Part shown: positions 35,910 through 44,097 of the stretch, piece by piece
Position numbering within the stretch: position 1 is the first letter of the stretch
Layout: each line of letters opens with the position of its first letter
Source: CAZPHI01 sp964586425
Lineage (GTDB): Bacteria; Bacillota; Clostridia; Lachnospirales; Lachnospiraceae
Direction of reading: 5' to 3'
Length of the DNA: 46,459 nucleotides
Assembly (NCBI GenBank): GCA_964586425.1
Contig: CAZPHI010000011.1
Span: forward strand, 1 to 46,459
The notes under the pieces: model-generated
What the model saw: only the letters and a program-made list of their open reading frames with translations
Database searches by the model: none
What the model was told of the DNA's origin: nothing
Translations under genes and position numbers: made by a program

Positions 35910-35948
35910 ATGCACATCTCTCCTTTCCTACTCTTCTACTTATAGCTG

Positions 35949-36695
35949 TTATTTTAATTCTTTCACTATGGTTGACTCTTTAATTCTTTCATCATCTACA
36001 TAATCTGTAATAATACATGCCTGATCAATATCTGCGAATGATACCGCACATACAATACCAGCCTTTGAATGATCGGCTAATACATAGCTAATGAAACTTC
36101 TTTCTATCGCTTCCGTCTTCATTAGTGCCTCCTCTGTATCAGGTGTCGTAAAACCTTTGTCATGTGTAAAACCGTTAGCTCCTACAAAGCATTTTGTGAA
36201 ATTGTACTTTGCAAGATTATTCAACCCGTCAGCTCCTACGATTGCTTCTGTTGAAGACTTTATCTCACCACCAATTACATATGTCTTGCAGCCTTTATTG
36301 AGAAGCTTTTTAGCATGCGCAATTCCATTAGTTACAAAGATTGCTTTACTATTATTAATATAATCAATCATGCTTTCCGTCGTTGTTCCAGCATCAATGT
36401 ATACAAAATCATCATCCTTAATCAAACTAGCTGCGTATCTGCCAATCAATACTTTCTCATCAACATTCTGAATTGCTTTTGTGGCTACATCAGGTTCATT
36501 CATCTGATATGAATTATCTATTGCTGTTGCACCGCCATGAACCTTCTTTAACAGTCCTTGTTCATTGAGAGCTACGAGGTCTCTTCTGATTGTTGATTCA
36601 GAAGCATCAAATTCCTTTGTAAGTTCTGTTACTGTTACATTCCTTTTTGTTTTTAATAATTCAAGTATGCATTCATGTCTCTCGTGTGTCAGCAT
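35949..36695 (-). CDS. fruR: DeoR-family repressor of the fructose operon
   Basis: A 248-residue DeoR regulator: N-terminal helix-turn-helix (VTVTELTKEFDASESTIRRDLVAL, about 19-43) and a sugar-phosphate-sensing domain with IDAGTTT and VGANGF. In Firmicutes the homologue represses fruKA and releases DNA on binding fructose-1-phosphate. It is the first gene of its own operon, with 10-bp-phased repeats overlapping and upstream of its promoter. Confidence 0.92.
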   Translation of the reverse strand: MLTHERHECILELLKTKRNVTVTELTKEFDASESTIRRDLVALNEQGLLKKVHGGATAIDNSYQMNEPDVATKAIQNVDEKVLIGRYAASLIKDDDFVYIDAGTTTESMIDYINNSKAIFVTNGIAHAKKLLNKGCKTYVIGGEIKSSTEAIVGADGLNNLAKYNFTKCFVGANGFTHDKGFTTPDTEEALMKTEAIERSFISYVLADHSKAGIVCAVSFADIDQACIITDYVDDERIKESTIVKELK

Positions 36696-36744
36696 ATGTC
36701 AATCCTCCGTCAACTTAAAATCAAGATTTCTTATCTATAATTGG

Positions 36745-36773
36745 ATTATATAATCATTTTCAGTCATTATCAA
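36745..36773 (-). promoter_or_regulatory. Promoter of the fruR-fruK-fruA-ptsH-ptsI operon
   Basis: Minus-strand TTGATA (36773-36768) and TATAAT (36750-36745) are 17 bases apart. The -35 lies at the edge of the phased repeats, so a bound regulator could block or contact polymerase. Confidence 0.7.
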
Positions 36774-36850
36774 TCACTTTTTGAATGTTTTTGATTGTTT
36801 TTTATTATTTCTGATTAATTATGACTGATTGTGCTTATTTGTGTTTTTTA
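36771..36850. promoter_or_regulatory. 10-bp-phased TTGATTGTTT-like repeats, probable FruR operator
   Basis: From 36781 the sequence falls into consecutive 10-base units: TTGAATGTTT, TTGATTGTTT, TTTATTATTT, CTGATTAATT, ATGACTGATT, GTGCTTATTT, GTGTTTTTTA. DeoR-family repressors often bind direct repeats on one helix face. The array lies between the divergent fru and M15 promoters. Confidence 0.5.
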
Positions 36851-36867
36851 TTATATTAGATTATAAT
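36839..36867 (+). promoter_or_regulatory. Promoter toward the M15-like remnant
   Basis: TTGTGT (36839-36844), 17 bases, TATAAT (36862-36867), about 55 bases before the ATG at 36923. It diverges from the fru promoter and shares the repeat array. Confidence 0.5.
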
Positions 36868-36922
36868 GCTCATTAATTATAATATAATTACATATAAAGC
36901 ATATTATAAACGAGGTAAAGAC

Positions 36923-37303
36923 ATGGCAGAATTCAATTATACAGATATTGATTCAAAAATCAGGAATTATATATCAGGAAAATCTTTTCAACCAAATCCA
37001 TACATAACTATGGAAGATTTAGCATATTTGACAATTAGTCATTATGATTTTAATGATCATGAAACAATCGGTCATCTAATTGCTAACAAAAGAATTGCAC
37101 AGGACCTATGTGATATATTTTGCAGATTATATAATGAACATTATCAAATAGAGAAGATGAAACTAATCGATGAATATAATGCAGATGATGAATTATCCAT
37201 GGCTGATAACAACTCTTCTGCTTTCAATTACCGTTTTATATGGGGTGGTGATTGGACAAAGAAAAAAGACTATCAGCACTTTGAGAAGCTGACAGCCCTT
37301 TAA
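36923..37303 (+). pseudogene. M15-type peptidoglycan peptidase remnant lacking its first zinc motif
   Basis: The only plus-strand protein gene. It encodes 126 residues. The N-terminal part (YLTISHYDFND through KMKLIDEYNADDELSMADNNSSAFNYR) is typical of M15C D-Ala-D-Ala carboxypeptidase/L-Ala-D-Glu peptidase-like proteins, and the end IWGGDWTKKKDYQHFEKL is their C-terminal zinc motif (HFE). Between them the family normally has about 70 residues containing SxHxxGxAxD, the first two zinc ligands; here NYR runs directly into FIWGGDW in frame. It therefore cannot bind zinc as its relatives do. CGAGG precedes the ATG. It converges with recJ, the stops being 7 bases apart. Confidence 0.75.
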
Positions 37304-37310
37304 CTCATTA

Positions 37311-39044
37311 TTAATTTACACAGTATTCAGTTATAGTTAATGTTATGCTGCTTTTTCCGTTATATGTATTAATTCCAGGATAATATAATATAGAGATGTA
37401 ATCGCCTGATTCAGGCAAATCGCCTGGTTCTCGCCGAAACATTACTGCACTAATCATCCTGCCTCGCTCATTAATAAGCGTGAATTTAATCACATCACAT
37501 GATGCACTTTTGAATACTCTTATATTCCTTACTAGAAGATTCTTGTCTGCAAACAATGGCTTTTCATTACCTTTTCCGAATGGTTCAAGAATCTCTAATT
37601 GTTCAATAATTCTTTCATCAACATAATCTACTGGCATAGGTACATCTATCCACGATACCGGTGTTAGATTTTTTGGTGTTAGTTTTGAATGTTCATTAAG
37701 CTTACGCCTTAATATATCTACATTGCTCTTTTTGATAGATAGTCCAGCTGCCATCGGATGACCACCGAATTTTTCAAGATAGTCACTGCAGCTCACCAGC
37801 TCTTCAAACATGTTATACCCTTCAATAGAACGCCCTGAACCTTTAAGTTCTGTATGTTCCTGCGAATCTGACATGGTATCAGTCAAAACAATGCAGGGTT
37901 TATAAGCATTTTCTCTTATTCTTCCAGCAATTATTCCAGCAAGACTTTCATGACATTCAGGAAGATAGATTACCAAAACCGTATCATTTTGATATTCCTC
38001 TTCATTAATAATATTCAAGGCTACCTCAAGCTGCTTGACGGTCATCTGCTTACGCTCTTCATTAAGATTCTTTAATTCTAATGCCATCCTGGTGGCTGTT
38101 TCCCTATCTTTAGAAAGAAAAAGCTCTACTCCTCTTTTGGCGGTATCAAGCCTTCCACCAGCATTAATGCATGGGCCTAATACAAATCCAATATGATAGG
38201 CCAATATCCTTGACGTATCTATCTCACATGCATTAACAAGTTCACTAAGTCCTATATTAGTAGTATGAGCAATAGCTTTTAGACCTTCTTTAACAATAAT
38301 TCTATTCTCATCCTTCAAATCCATTACATCACCAACTGTTGCAATAGCTGCGAATTCAAGGAATTCCATATACGCATTATCATCTAGTCCAAACGTTCTA
38401 TACAACGCCTGCACGAGTTTCCACGCAACTACTGCTCCACATATTGTTTTGAATGGATAATTACAATCAACCTGTTTTGGATTAATTACAGCATCGGCTT
38501 CAGGTATAATATACTCTCGTCCATCATCGTCCTCCCTATATGGTATATCATGATGATCCGTCACTATTACATTAAGCCCCATGGATTTTGCATATCTAAT
38601 CTGTTCTAATGCAGCAATGCCATTATCGCAGGTAATAATAGTGTCTACTTTGTCATTAACAGCGTTATCTATCAGACGTTCATTAATTCCATAGCCATCC
38701 TCTATTCTATCCGGAACAACATAGTCAACATTAGCTCCAAGCCTTGTTAAAGCACTGCAAAGTATATATATCGAACATACTCCATCAATATCATAATCGC
38801 CTATAATTCTAATTTTTTTGAATGTATCTACCTTATCTGTAATAATCTTAACTGCTTTATCTATATCCTTCATATCATATGGTGAATGAAGTCTGTCTAA
38901 TTTGCAATTAATATACATATCAATATCTTCCATATTGACAATATCTCTGTTTCTTATTATTCGTGCAATCACAGGATCTACATTGAATTTTTTACCAATA
39001 GCTGTAAAATCAGCCTTTTTGGCATATACCTTCCATGTACTCAT
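37311..39044 (-). CDS. recJ: Single-stranded-DNA exonuclease RecJ
   Basis: A 577-residue DHH-family 5'-3' exonuclease for recombination and mismatch repair. Seen: DYDIDGVCSIYIL (motif I), CDNGIAALE, VTDHHDIP (DHH motif), the GPCINAGGRLDTA segment, and the DHHA1 motif GGHPMAAGLS, followed by an OB-fold end. All catalytic Asp/His positions are present. It follows the two-TM protein gene by 2 bases, so they are coupled. Confidence 0.95.
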   Translation of the reverse strand: MSTWKVYAKKADFTAIGKKFNVDPVIARIIRNRDIVNMEDIDMYINCKLDRLHSPYDMKDIDKAVKIITDKVDTFKKIRIIGDYDIDGVCSIYILCSALTRLGANVDYVVPDRIEDGYGINERLIDNAVNDKVDTIITCDNGIAALEQIRYAKSMGLNVIVTDHHDIPYREDDDGREYIIPEADAVINPKQVDCNYPFKTICGAVVAWKLVQALYRTFGLDDNAYMEFLEFAAIATVGDVMDLKDENRIIVKEGLKAIAHTTNIGLSELVNACEIDTSRILAYHIGFVLGPCINAGGRLDTAKRGVELFLSKDRETATRMALELKNLNEERKQMTVKQLEVALNIINEEEYQNDTVLVIYLPECHESLAGIIAGRIRENAYKPCIVLTDTMSDSQEHTELKGSGRSIEGYNMFEELVSCSDYLEKFGGHPMAAGLSIKKSNVDILRRKLNEHSKLTPKNLTPVSWIDVPMPVDYVDERIIEQLEILEPFGKGNEKPLFADKNLLVRNIRVFKSASCDVIKFTLINERGRMISAVMFRREPGDLPESGDYISILYYPGINTYNGKSSITLTITEYCVN

Positions 39045-39046
39045 AG

Positions 39047-39985
39047 TTACCTCTCTTTATCAGAATGTAATAAATCAATCAGCTTACTGCACTCATCCTT
39101 ACTTCCTGCAAGAGTAATATTGTAGCGCTGGTTGTTCTTCATAAAAACATACAACTCTTTGTGTTTTCTACCAAGTAACCCATTCACCGTCTCAAAACCT
39201 GTACTATCTGTCTCATTTCTTTTAAACACAACTGGCATCAATGCAGCAGCAATAAAATAATTCTTAGTTACAATAACCTTGTATTTTCTGAATATCTCAC
39301 AGAATTCCTGAATATCTTCATCAAAATCAATATCCACATCATTATCCATATATTTTCTGAGGTTTTTGATAACTTTATTATCGTTGCTAATACAAATAAT
39401 CAAAAATAGCACACTCATTATGCTTACAATTCCAAGAGAAATCGCAATATATAAACTAAGCTTGACTTTCGAAAGCATTTGCACGCAATCAAGATAACTG
39501 TTGCCAAAATAATCCGAGAAATTCTCGCTAATATCAGTATCCAAGAAATCACATGCTACATTCTTTATTACCTGAAATTCTTCATCAGATAGACTTGAGA
39601 AATCTGTGCTAATACCTGTAAATGTTATATTACCCGGGTCTTCATCTGTCTCGCCATATGAAAACGCTGCCAAGGCATCAACATTTGCATCAGCCTTATC
39701 TTTTATCTTTATAAAGCTCATCTTGCCTTCTTCATCCATGACAATTCGAAATGATGCATTACCTTTAGTTGCCAATGTTTGTGAAACCATATCTGCTTCT
39801 ACATACTGTTTTTCTGTCTGTGACACCTCTAATGGGTCAAACAAACTATTAGTATAATGACTATTGTAATACAGTGTTACAGCAACAGCTGCCGCTGTTA
39901 ATATGCAAGATACAACTGCAACAATGATTGGTATTATGTTAAATGCTGTTAAAATCCTTCTAACCTTCTTAATTCCTTTTCCCAT
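39047..39985 (-). CDS. Two-TM membrane protein of unknown function between secDF and recJ
   Basis: A 312-residue protein I do not recognise. TM1 at about 12-39 follows a basic start (MGKGIKKVRR); an acidic outer domain of ~135 residues follows; TM2 at about 176-200; then a ~110-residue cytoplasmic domain with DNDVDIDFDEDIQEF and a basic end. The start at 39985 has AGAGG at the right distance; a longer frame to 40096 would run through the secDF terminator and is rejected. Its neighbours are the SCIFF/secDF group upstream and recJ, 2 bases downstream. Confidence 0.7.
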   Translation of the reverse strand: MGKGIKKVRRILTAFNIIPIIVAVVSCILTAAAVAVTLYYNSHYTNSLFDPLEVSQTEKQYVEADMVSQTLATKGNASFRIVMDEEGKMSFIKIKDKADANVDALAAFSYGETDEDPGNITFTGISTDFSSLSDEEFQVIKNVACDFLDTDISENFSDYFGNSYLDCVQMLSKVKLSLYIAISLGIVSIMSVLFLIICISNDNKVIKNLRKYMDNDVDIDFDEDIQEFCEIFRKYKVIVTKNYFIAAALMPVVFKRNETDSTGFETVNGLLGRKHKELYVFMKNNQRYNITLAGSKDECSKLIDLLHSDKER

Positions 39986-40027
39986 ATACTTTACCTCTTT
40001 ATAAATATGCAACCTACATATTTTATC

Positions 40028-40060
40028 AAAAACAGCCAGGTAGATATGTCCACCTGACCG
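40028..40060 (-). terminator. Intrinsic terminator after secDF
   Basis: CAGGT/ACCTG core stem (40037-40041 with 40052-40056, extended with mismatches) followed by TTTTTG on the minus strand, in the 116-base gap after secDF. Some readthrough into the next gene is possible. Confidence 0.65.
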
Positions 40061-40101
40061 TTTCATTATCAAGAACAGATTATTATATCTGCACATACAT
40101 C

Positions 40102-42303
40102 TTATTTGTCGCTCTTAACTGTCTGAGTTTTTTTCTTACCGAACTTTGTTGTTAATACAAACCAAAGAGCACCTGTAATACATACTGAAGAGTATGCACC
40201 ACATACAATACCAACCATTAATGGAAGGGCGAATTCTTTGATTGCTGCAACACCCATAATAAATAATACAAAAATCATAATGAATGTTGTAAGTGAAGAA
40301 TTAATTGTTCTTGTAAGAGTCTGTGTAATACATGTATTAACCAGTTCTGCAAGATCAGTCTTAGCATTAGCTGTCTTCAAATTCTCTCTAATTCTATCAA
40401 AGATAATAATAGTTGCATTAATAGAATAACCTACGATTGTAAGCATACATGCTATGAATGTATTACCTACTGCAACTCTTGCGATTGCGTAGAATGCCAA
40501 TACAACAAGTACATCATGAATAAGAGCTACAACTGCGCTGGCTGCAAACTTAATATCCTTAAATCTGAACCAGATATATATAAGCATACATATTGTAGCA
40601 AGAATAACAGCTACAAATGCATCTGATTTCATCTCATTACTAACAGTAGAACTAATACTTTCACTTTCAATATCTGTTTCTTTTATTCCAAACTTATCTT
40701 CAAGTGTTGTATTAAGTTTCTCTCTTGTATCAAGATCAAGTTCTCCTGTCTTGAATACAACCTGTGTACTATCTGTTACTTTCTGCTGAAGAATATTATT
40801 ATTACCAATTGCCTCTGCAATTACTGGAATAATATCTTTTTCTATTTCAGACTGAGTATAATCTTTTTCGAATGTTACTGTTGTTGATGTACCACCAACG
40901 AATTCAAGGCTGTAATTAAGCATACCCTTATTTGAAGAGCCATTAACTGCCATTACAACAATACCAGCAAGAATAACTAATGTTGAACATACAAAGCAAA
41001 TATTCTTCTTTCCAAGGAAATTGCATATCTTCTTATGTTCTGTTTTACCATAAAGTGATGGTTTTGTGAGTCCAAAGTTATAGAATAATCTAATAATCAT
41101 CTTTGAAACTACAAGTGCTGTAAACATTGATAATACAATACCAATTGCAAGTGTTGTTGCGAATCCCTTAACACTACCTGAACCTTTGATATAAAGGACA
41201 AATGCTGCAATAAGTGTTGTGATATTACCATCAACAATTGCTGATAAAGCTTTACCATATCCAAGATTAATTGCCGTATCAACTGCCTTACCTGCACCAA
41301 TCTCTTCTCTGATACGTGAGTAGATAACAACGTTAGCATCTACAGCCATACCAATTGAAAGAACAATACCAGCAATACCTGGTAATGTAAGTGTTACATC
41401 ATATACTGCTAATAATACGATCATTACCGCTGTGTAGATTACAAGTGTAATTGTAGCAACTACACCTGGAAGTCTGTATATAAAAATCATGAATAAGCAA
41501 AGAAGGATAAAACCTACTAATGCTGCCCAAAGACTTGTATTAATTGCTTCCTGTCCTAATCTAGCACCAACAACGTTAGAACGAACTTCTTTAAGTGAAA
41601 GTGGAATTGATCCAATTCTTATATATGTAGCAAGGTTATCAGCCTCTTCAAAAGAAGATATGCTGTCGATTACGGCACTACCACCTGTAATTGCACTCTT
41701 AACTGTTGGATAACTTACAATATTATTATCATAGATAATATATATTGAACTTCCTATATTAGCTGCAGTTACATCTGCGAATTTCTGAGCACCCTCTTCT
41801 GTGAATTCAAGCTGTACACCATACTGTGATTTTGAAGTTGATGATGTATCTGTATAAGCTGCAGCTGATTTTACATCAGAACCTGTAAGAGAAGCTGTAT
41901 ATTCTTCCTGTGACTGCCATGCCTGGAAAGCTGTTGGATCAAGGAATTCAAGTGAACCAGGTTTTCCAAGTTCATCAAGAATTGCATTAGCATCTGTTAC
42001 TCCAGGAATCTCGGCCGTAATTCTGTTTGAACCTTCCTGATATACCTCAGATTCTGTACTCTTACCTTCAACTCTCTTCTGAAGTTTATAAATAGTATCA
42101 TCGATATCCTGCTGGCTTGGATTATCATTCTCAATTTCGTATGTAATACTTACACCACCAGCTAAATCAAGTCCAAGATTAATATCTCCTATACTTCCTG
42201 AACCATTCTCATCTATTCCCCAGTATGCAATAGCACTGCATCCAAATAATAATGCTAAGATTATTATAGAATAGAGAATTTTCTTTTTTAAATTGTACTT
42301 CAT
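40102..42303 (-). CDS. secDF: Fused protein-export subunit SecDF
   Basis: A 733-residue fusion of SecD and SecF with twelve TM helices. SecD features: signal-like TM1, LGLDLAGGVSITYEI, a periplasmic-type P1 domain and TM helices with GMAVDANVVIYSRIREE (about 323-339). SecF starts near residue 430 (NFLGKKNICFV) and ends with the paired IIIFDRIREN motif. SecDF uses the ion gradient to pull proteins out of SecYEG. It lies 20 bases after the SCIFF maturase gene, an arrangement seen in other clostridia. Confidence 0.95.
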   Translation of the reverse strand: MKYNLKKKILYSIIILALLFGCSAIAYWGIDENGSGSIGDINLGLDLAGGVSITYEIENDNPSQQDIDDTIYKLQKRVEGKSTESEVYQEGSNRITAEIPGVTDANAILDELGKPGSLEFLDPTAFQAWQSQEEYTASLTGSDVKSAAAYTDTSSTSKSQYGVQLEFTEEGAQKFADVTAANIGSSIYIIYDNNIVSYPTVKSAITGGSAVIDSISSFEEADNLATYIRIGSIPLSLKEVRSNVVGARLGQEAINTSLWAALVGFILLCLFMIFIYRLPGVVATITLVIYTAVMIVLLAVYDVTLTLPGIAGIVLSIGMAVDANVVIYSRIREEIGAGKAVDTAINLGYGKALSAIVDGNITTLIAAFVLYIKGSGSVKGFATTLAIGIVLSMFTALVVSKMIIRLFYNFGLTKPSLYGKTEHKKICNFLGKKNICFVCSTLVILAGIVVMAVNGSSNKGMLNYSLEFVGGTSTTVTFEKDYTQSEIEKDIIPVIAEAIGNNNILQQKVTDSTQVVFKTGELDLDTREKLNTTLEDKFGIKETDIESESISSTVSNEMKSDAFVAVILATICMLIYIWFRFKDIKFAASAVVALIHDVLVVLAFYAIARVAVGNTFIACMLTIVGYSINATIIIFDRIRENLKTANAKTDLAELVNTCITQTLTRTINSSLTTFIMIFVLFIMGVAAIKEFALPLMVGIVCGAYSSVCITGALWFVLTTKFGKKKTQTVKSDK

Positions 42304-42323
42304 GTCGTAAAAATCTCCCTTTC

Positions 42324-43682
42324 TTATTCATCCTGGAGGGCTGCTTTAATCATAATAGCACATTCTACCCTCTTACGCTGCATCTCACAGCCTATATCAT
42401 AAGCATCATTGATATCGCCATGGAAATTGTAAGAATTTGCTGCACATCCTCCACTACAGAAGAACTTAGCAAAGCATTGCTTACACTTATCCTTAGAATA
42501 TACGTTGCAATTCTTGAACTTATCTCTGATGTCTAAGCGTGTTATTCCTTCATCCACATTACCCATCAAGAACTTTTCTTCTCCTACAAACTGATGACAT
42601 GGATAGAAGTCACCCCAAGGTGTTACTGCCATATATTCACAACCGGAACCACATCCTGATAATCTCTTGGCTACGCATGGTCCCCCATTAAGATCAATCA
42701 TAAAATGGAAGAAATTGAATCCATTACCATTCTTTTTTCTCTTAACAAGTTCTGCAGCAAGCTTATCATATTCCTCAAATATCTGAGGCAGGTCTTCTTC
42801 ACGGATTGCATACCAATCTTCAGGTTTTGCAACTACAGGCTCTACTGAAATCTGCTCAAAGCCTTCATCCGCAAGGTGTAATACATCTTTAGAAAAATCA
42901 AGATTATTATGAGTAAATGTTCCTCGTACGTAATAATTCATCTGGTTACGGCTATCGGCAACCTTCTTAAACTTAGGCATAATAATGTCATAGCTGCTTC
43001 CTAAACCATTACGTGTTGGTCTCATAAAATCATTAACTTCTTTACGTCCATCTATACTTAACACTATATTGGACATCTCTTTATTAGCAAACTCAAGTAT
43101 ATCATCATTAAGTAATATACCATTAGTTGTTAATGTAAATCTAAAGTTCTTGTTATTCTCTTTCTCAAGGCTTCTTCCATAAGCAACAAGCTGTTTTACA
43201 ACCTCAAAATTCATTGTTGGTTCACCACCAAAGAAATCAACTTCGAGATTCTTTCTATTACCTGAATTCTTAACGAGAAAATCCAGTGCTTTCTTGCCTA
43301 CTTCATAAGACATTAATGCTCTTCTGCCATGATATTCTCCTTCTTCTGCAAAACAGTATTTGCAGCCAAGGTTACAGTCATGTGCAATATGTAGGCAAAG
43401 TGCCTTAACAACTGTTGGTCTGTCTTTAAAACTATCTATGTATTCTTCATAGATATCTTCTGTAAAAAGTACTCCCGCTTCTTTAAGCTCGGATATCTCT
43501 TCACATGCTTCTTTAATATCAGCTTCCTGATATCTGTCTTTTAACTTGGCTATAATTTCTTCTGTGCCTAATTCCTCAAATAATGGAACTATGTCATAAA
43601 CAATATCATCTACGACATGTACTGCACCACTATTAACATCTAACAGAATATTATATCCGTTATTTTTATACTGATGAACCAT
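42324..43682 (-). CDS. scfB: SCIFF peptide maturase, radical SAM/SPASM (ranthipeptide synthase)
   Basis: A 452-residue radical SAM enzyme that makes thioether bonds on the SCIFF peptide. Residues 1-85 look like a PqqD-type RiPP recognition element; the SAM cluster is C103, C107, C110 in CNLGCKYCF; GGEPTMNF follows; the SPASM part carries CGSGC, PCHQF and a Cys-rich CKQCFAKFFCSGGC ending with CEMQRKR. This matches the known six-Cys-peptide maturase family. The SD is weak (AAAGG about 12 bases before the ATG). The substrate gene lies 141 bases upstream with a hairpin between. Confidence 0.95.
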   Translation of the reverse strand: MVHQYKNNGYNILLDVNSGAVHVVDDIVYDIVPLFEELGTEEIIAKLKDRYQEADIKEACEEISELKEAGVLFTEDIYEEYIDSFKDRPTVVKALCLHIAHDCNLGCKYCFAEEGEYHGRRALMSYEVGKKALDFLVKNSGNRKNLEVDFFGGEPTMNFEVVKQLVAYGRSLEKENNKNFRFTLTTNGILLNDDILEFANKEMSNIVLSIDGRKEVNDFMRPTRNGLGSSYDIIMPKFKKVADSRNQMNYYVRGTFTHNNLDFSKDVLHLADEGFEQISVEPVVAKPEDWYAIREEDLPQIFEEYDKLAAELVKRKKNGNGFNFFHFMIDLNGGPCVAKRLSGCGSGCEYMAVTPWGDFYPCHQFVGEEKFLMGNVDEGITRLDIRDKFKNCNVYSKDKCKQCFAKFFCSGGCAANSYNFHGDINDAYDIGCEMQRKRVECAIMIKAALQDE

Positions 43683-43746
43683 CTTGTATAATTACCTTTC
43701 CATCTAAAATATAAGACAGCTATACGGCAATCCCATATAGCTTAAA

Positions 43747-43785
43747 TAAGAGAGTGTTGTCTGTTATTACTCTAACACTCTCTTA
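43747..43785 (-). terminator. 12-bp hairpin between the SCIFF peptide and its maturase
   Basis: Perfect stem TAAGAGAGTGTT (43747-43758)/complement (43774-43785), loop 15 bases, read by polymerase after the SCIFF stop. It is followed only by TTTAAG, so it looks like a leaky terminator or RNA-stabilising hairpin. Confidence 0.65.
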
Positions 43786-43823
43786 CACTCATATCTCTTA
43801 TTAATTTTTAATTCAAAAACAAA

Positions 43824-43970
43824 TTAGTTGTTTTTGTTTTCACAGCTCTGATTTCCTACTGTACAAGAAGTCTTACAAGCTGACTGACAAGATGTCTGAC
43901 ATTCGCCACATCCGCCCTTTTTCATTGTATCTTTTAAAACTTTGTTATTAATAGTCTTAATATGTTTCAC
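43824..43970 (-). CDS. scfA: SCIFF ranthipeptide precursor (six cysteines in forty-five)
   Basis: A 48-residue peptide too short for common gene-calling limits. It starts with GTG after AGGAGGT (8-base spacing). The leader MKHIKTINNKVLKDTMKKGG is followed by six Cys at 21, 24, 28, 32, 36 and 43 (GGCGECQTSCQSACKTSCT...SC), and ends in NKNN. The Cys pattern, leader and adjacent maturase identify the SCIFF family, which is near-universal in Clostridia. Its biological role is not settled; quorum sensing or regulation has been proposed. It has its own promoter. Confidence 0.95.
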   Translation of the reverse strand: MKHIKTINNKVLKDTMKKGGCGECQTSCQSACKTSCTVGNQSCENKNN

Positions 43971-44003
43971 AGATAGTACCTCCTATGTTCATAAACTTTT
44001 ATT

Positions 44004-44032
44004 AGTATATCACAAACTCACATAAAATTAAA
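44004..44032 (-). promoter_or_regulatory. Probable promoter of the SCIFF peptide gene
   Basis: TATACT (minus, 44009-44004) lies about 35 bases before the GTG. TTTAAT 17 bases upstream is a weak -35. The resulting leader would be about 25-30 bases and contain the strong SD. Confidence 0.5.
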
Positions 44033-44097
44033 GCATTTTTTTCGTTAAATTAACCTTCACATAATAAGAGCATTTTCAACATTTTTATTGCTTAATC

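Noticed and set aside
17380..37303. Prophage, integrative element or insertion sequence in the accessory region
   Set aside because: No integrase, transposase, phage gene, terminal repeats or tRNA-duplicated end could be found.
39986..40096. N-terminal extension of the two-TM protein
   Set aside because: It would run through the secDF terminator hairpin, and a good SD marks the ATG at 39985.
43683..44097. Bacteriocin or toxin reading of the small Cys-rich peptide
   Set aside because: Leader, six-Cys spacing and adjacent maturase fit the SCIFF family; no transporter/peptidase pair of a bacteriocin is next to it.
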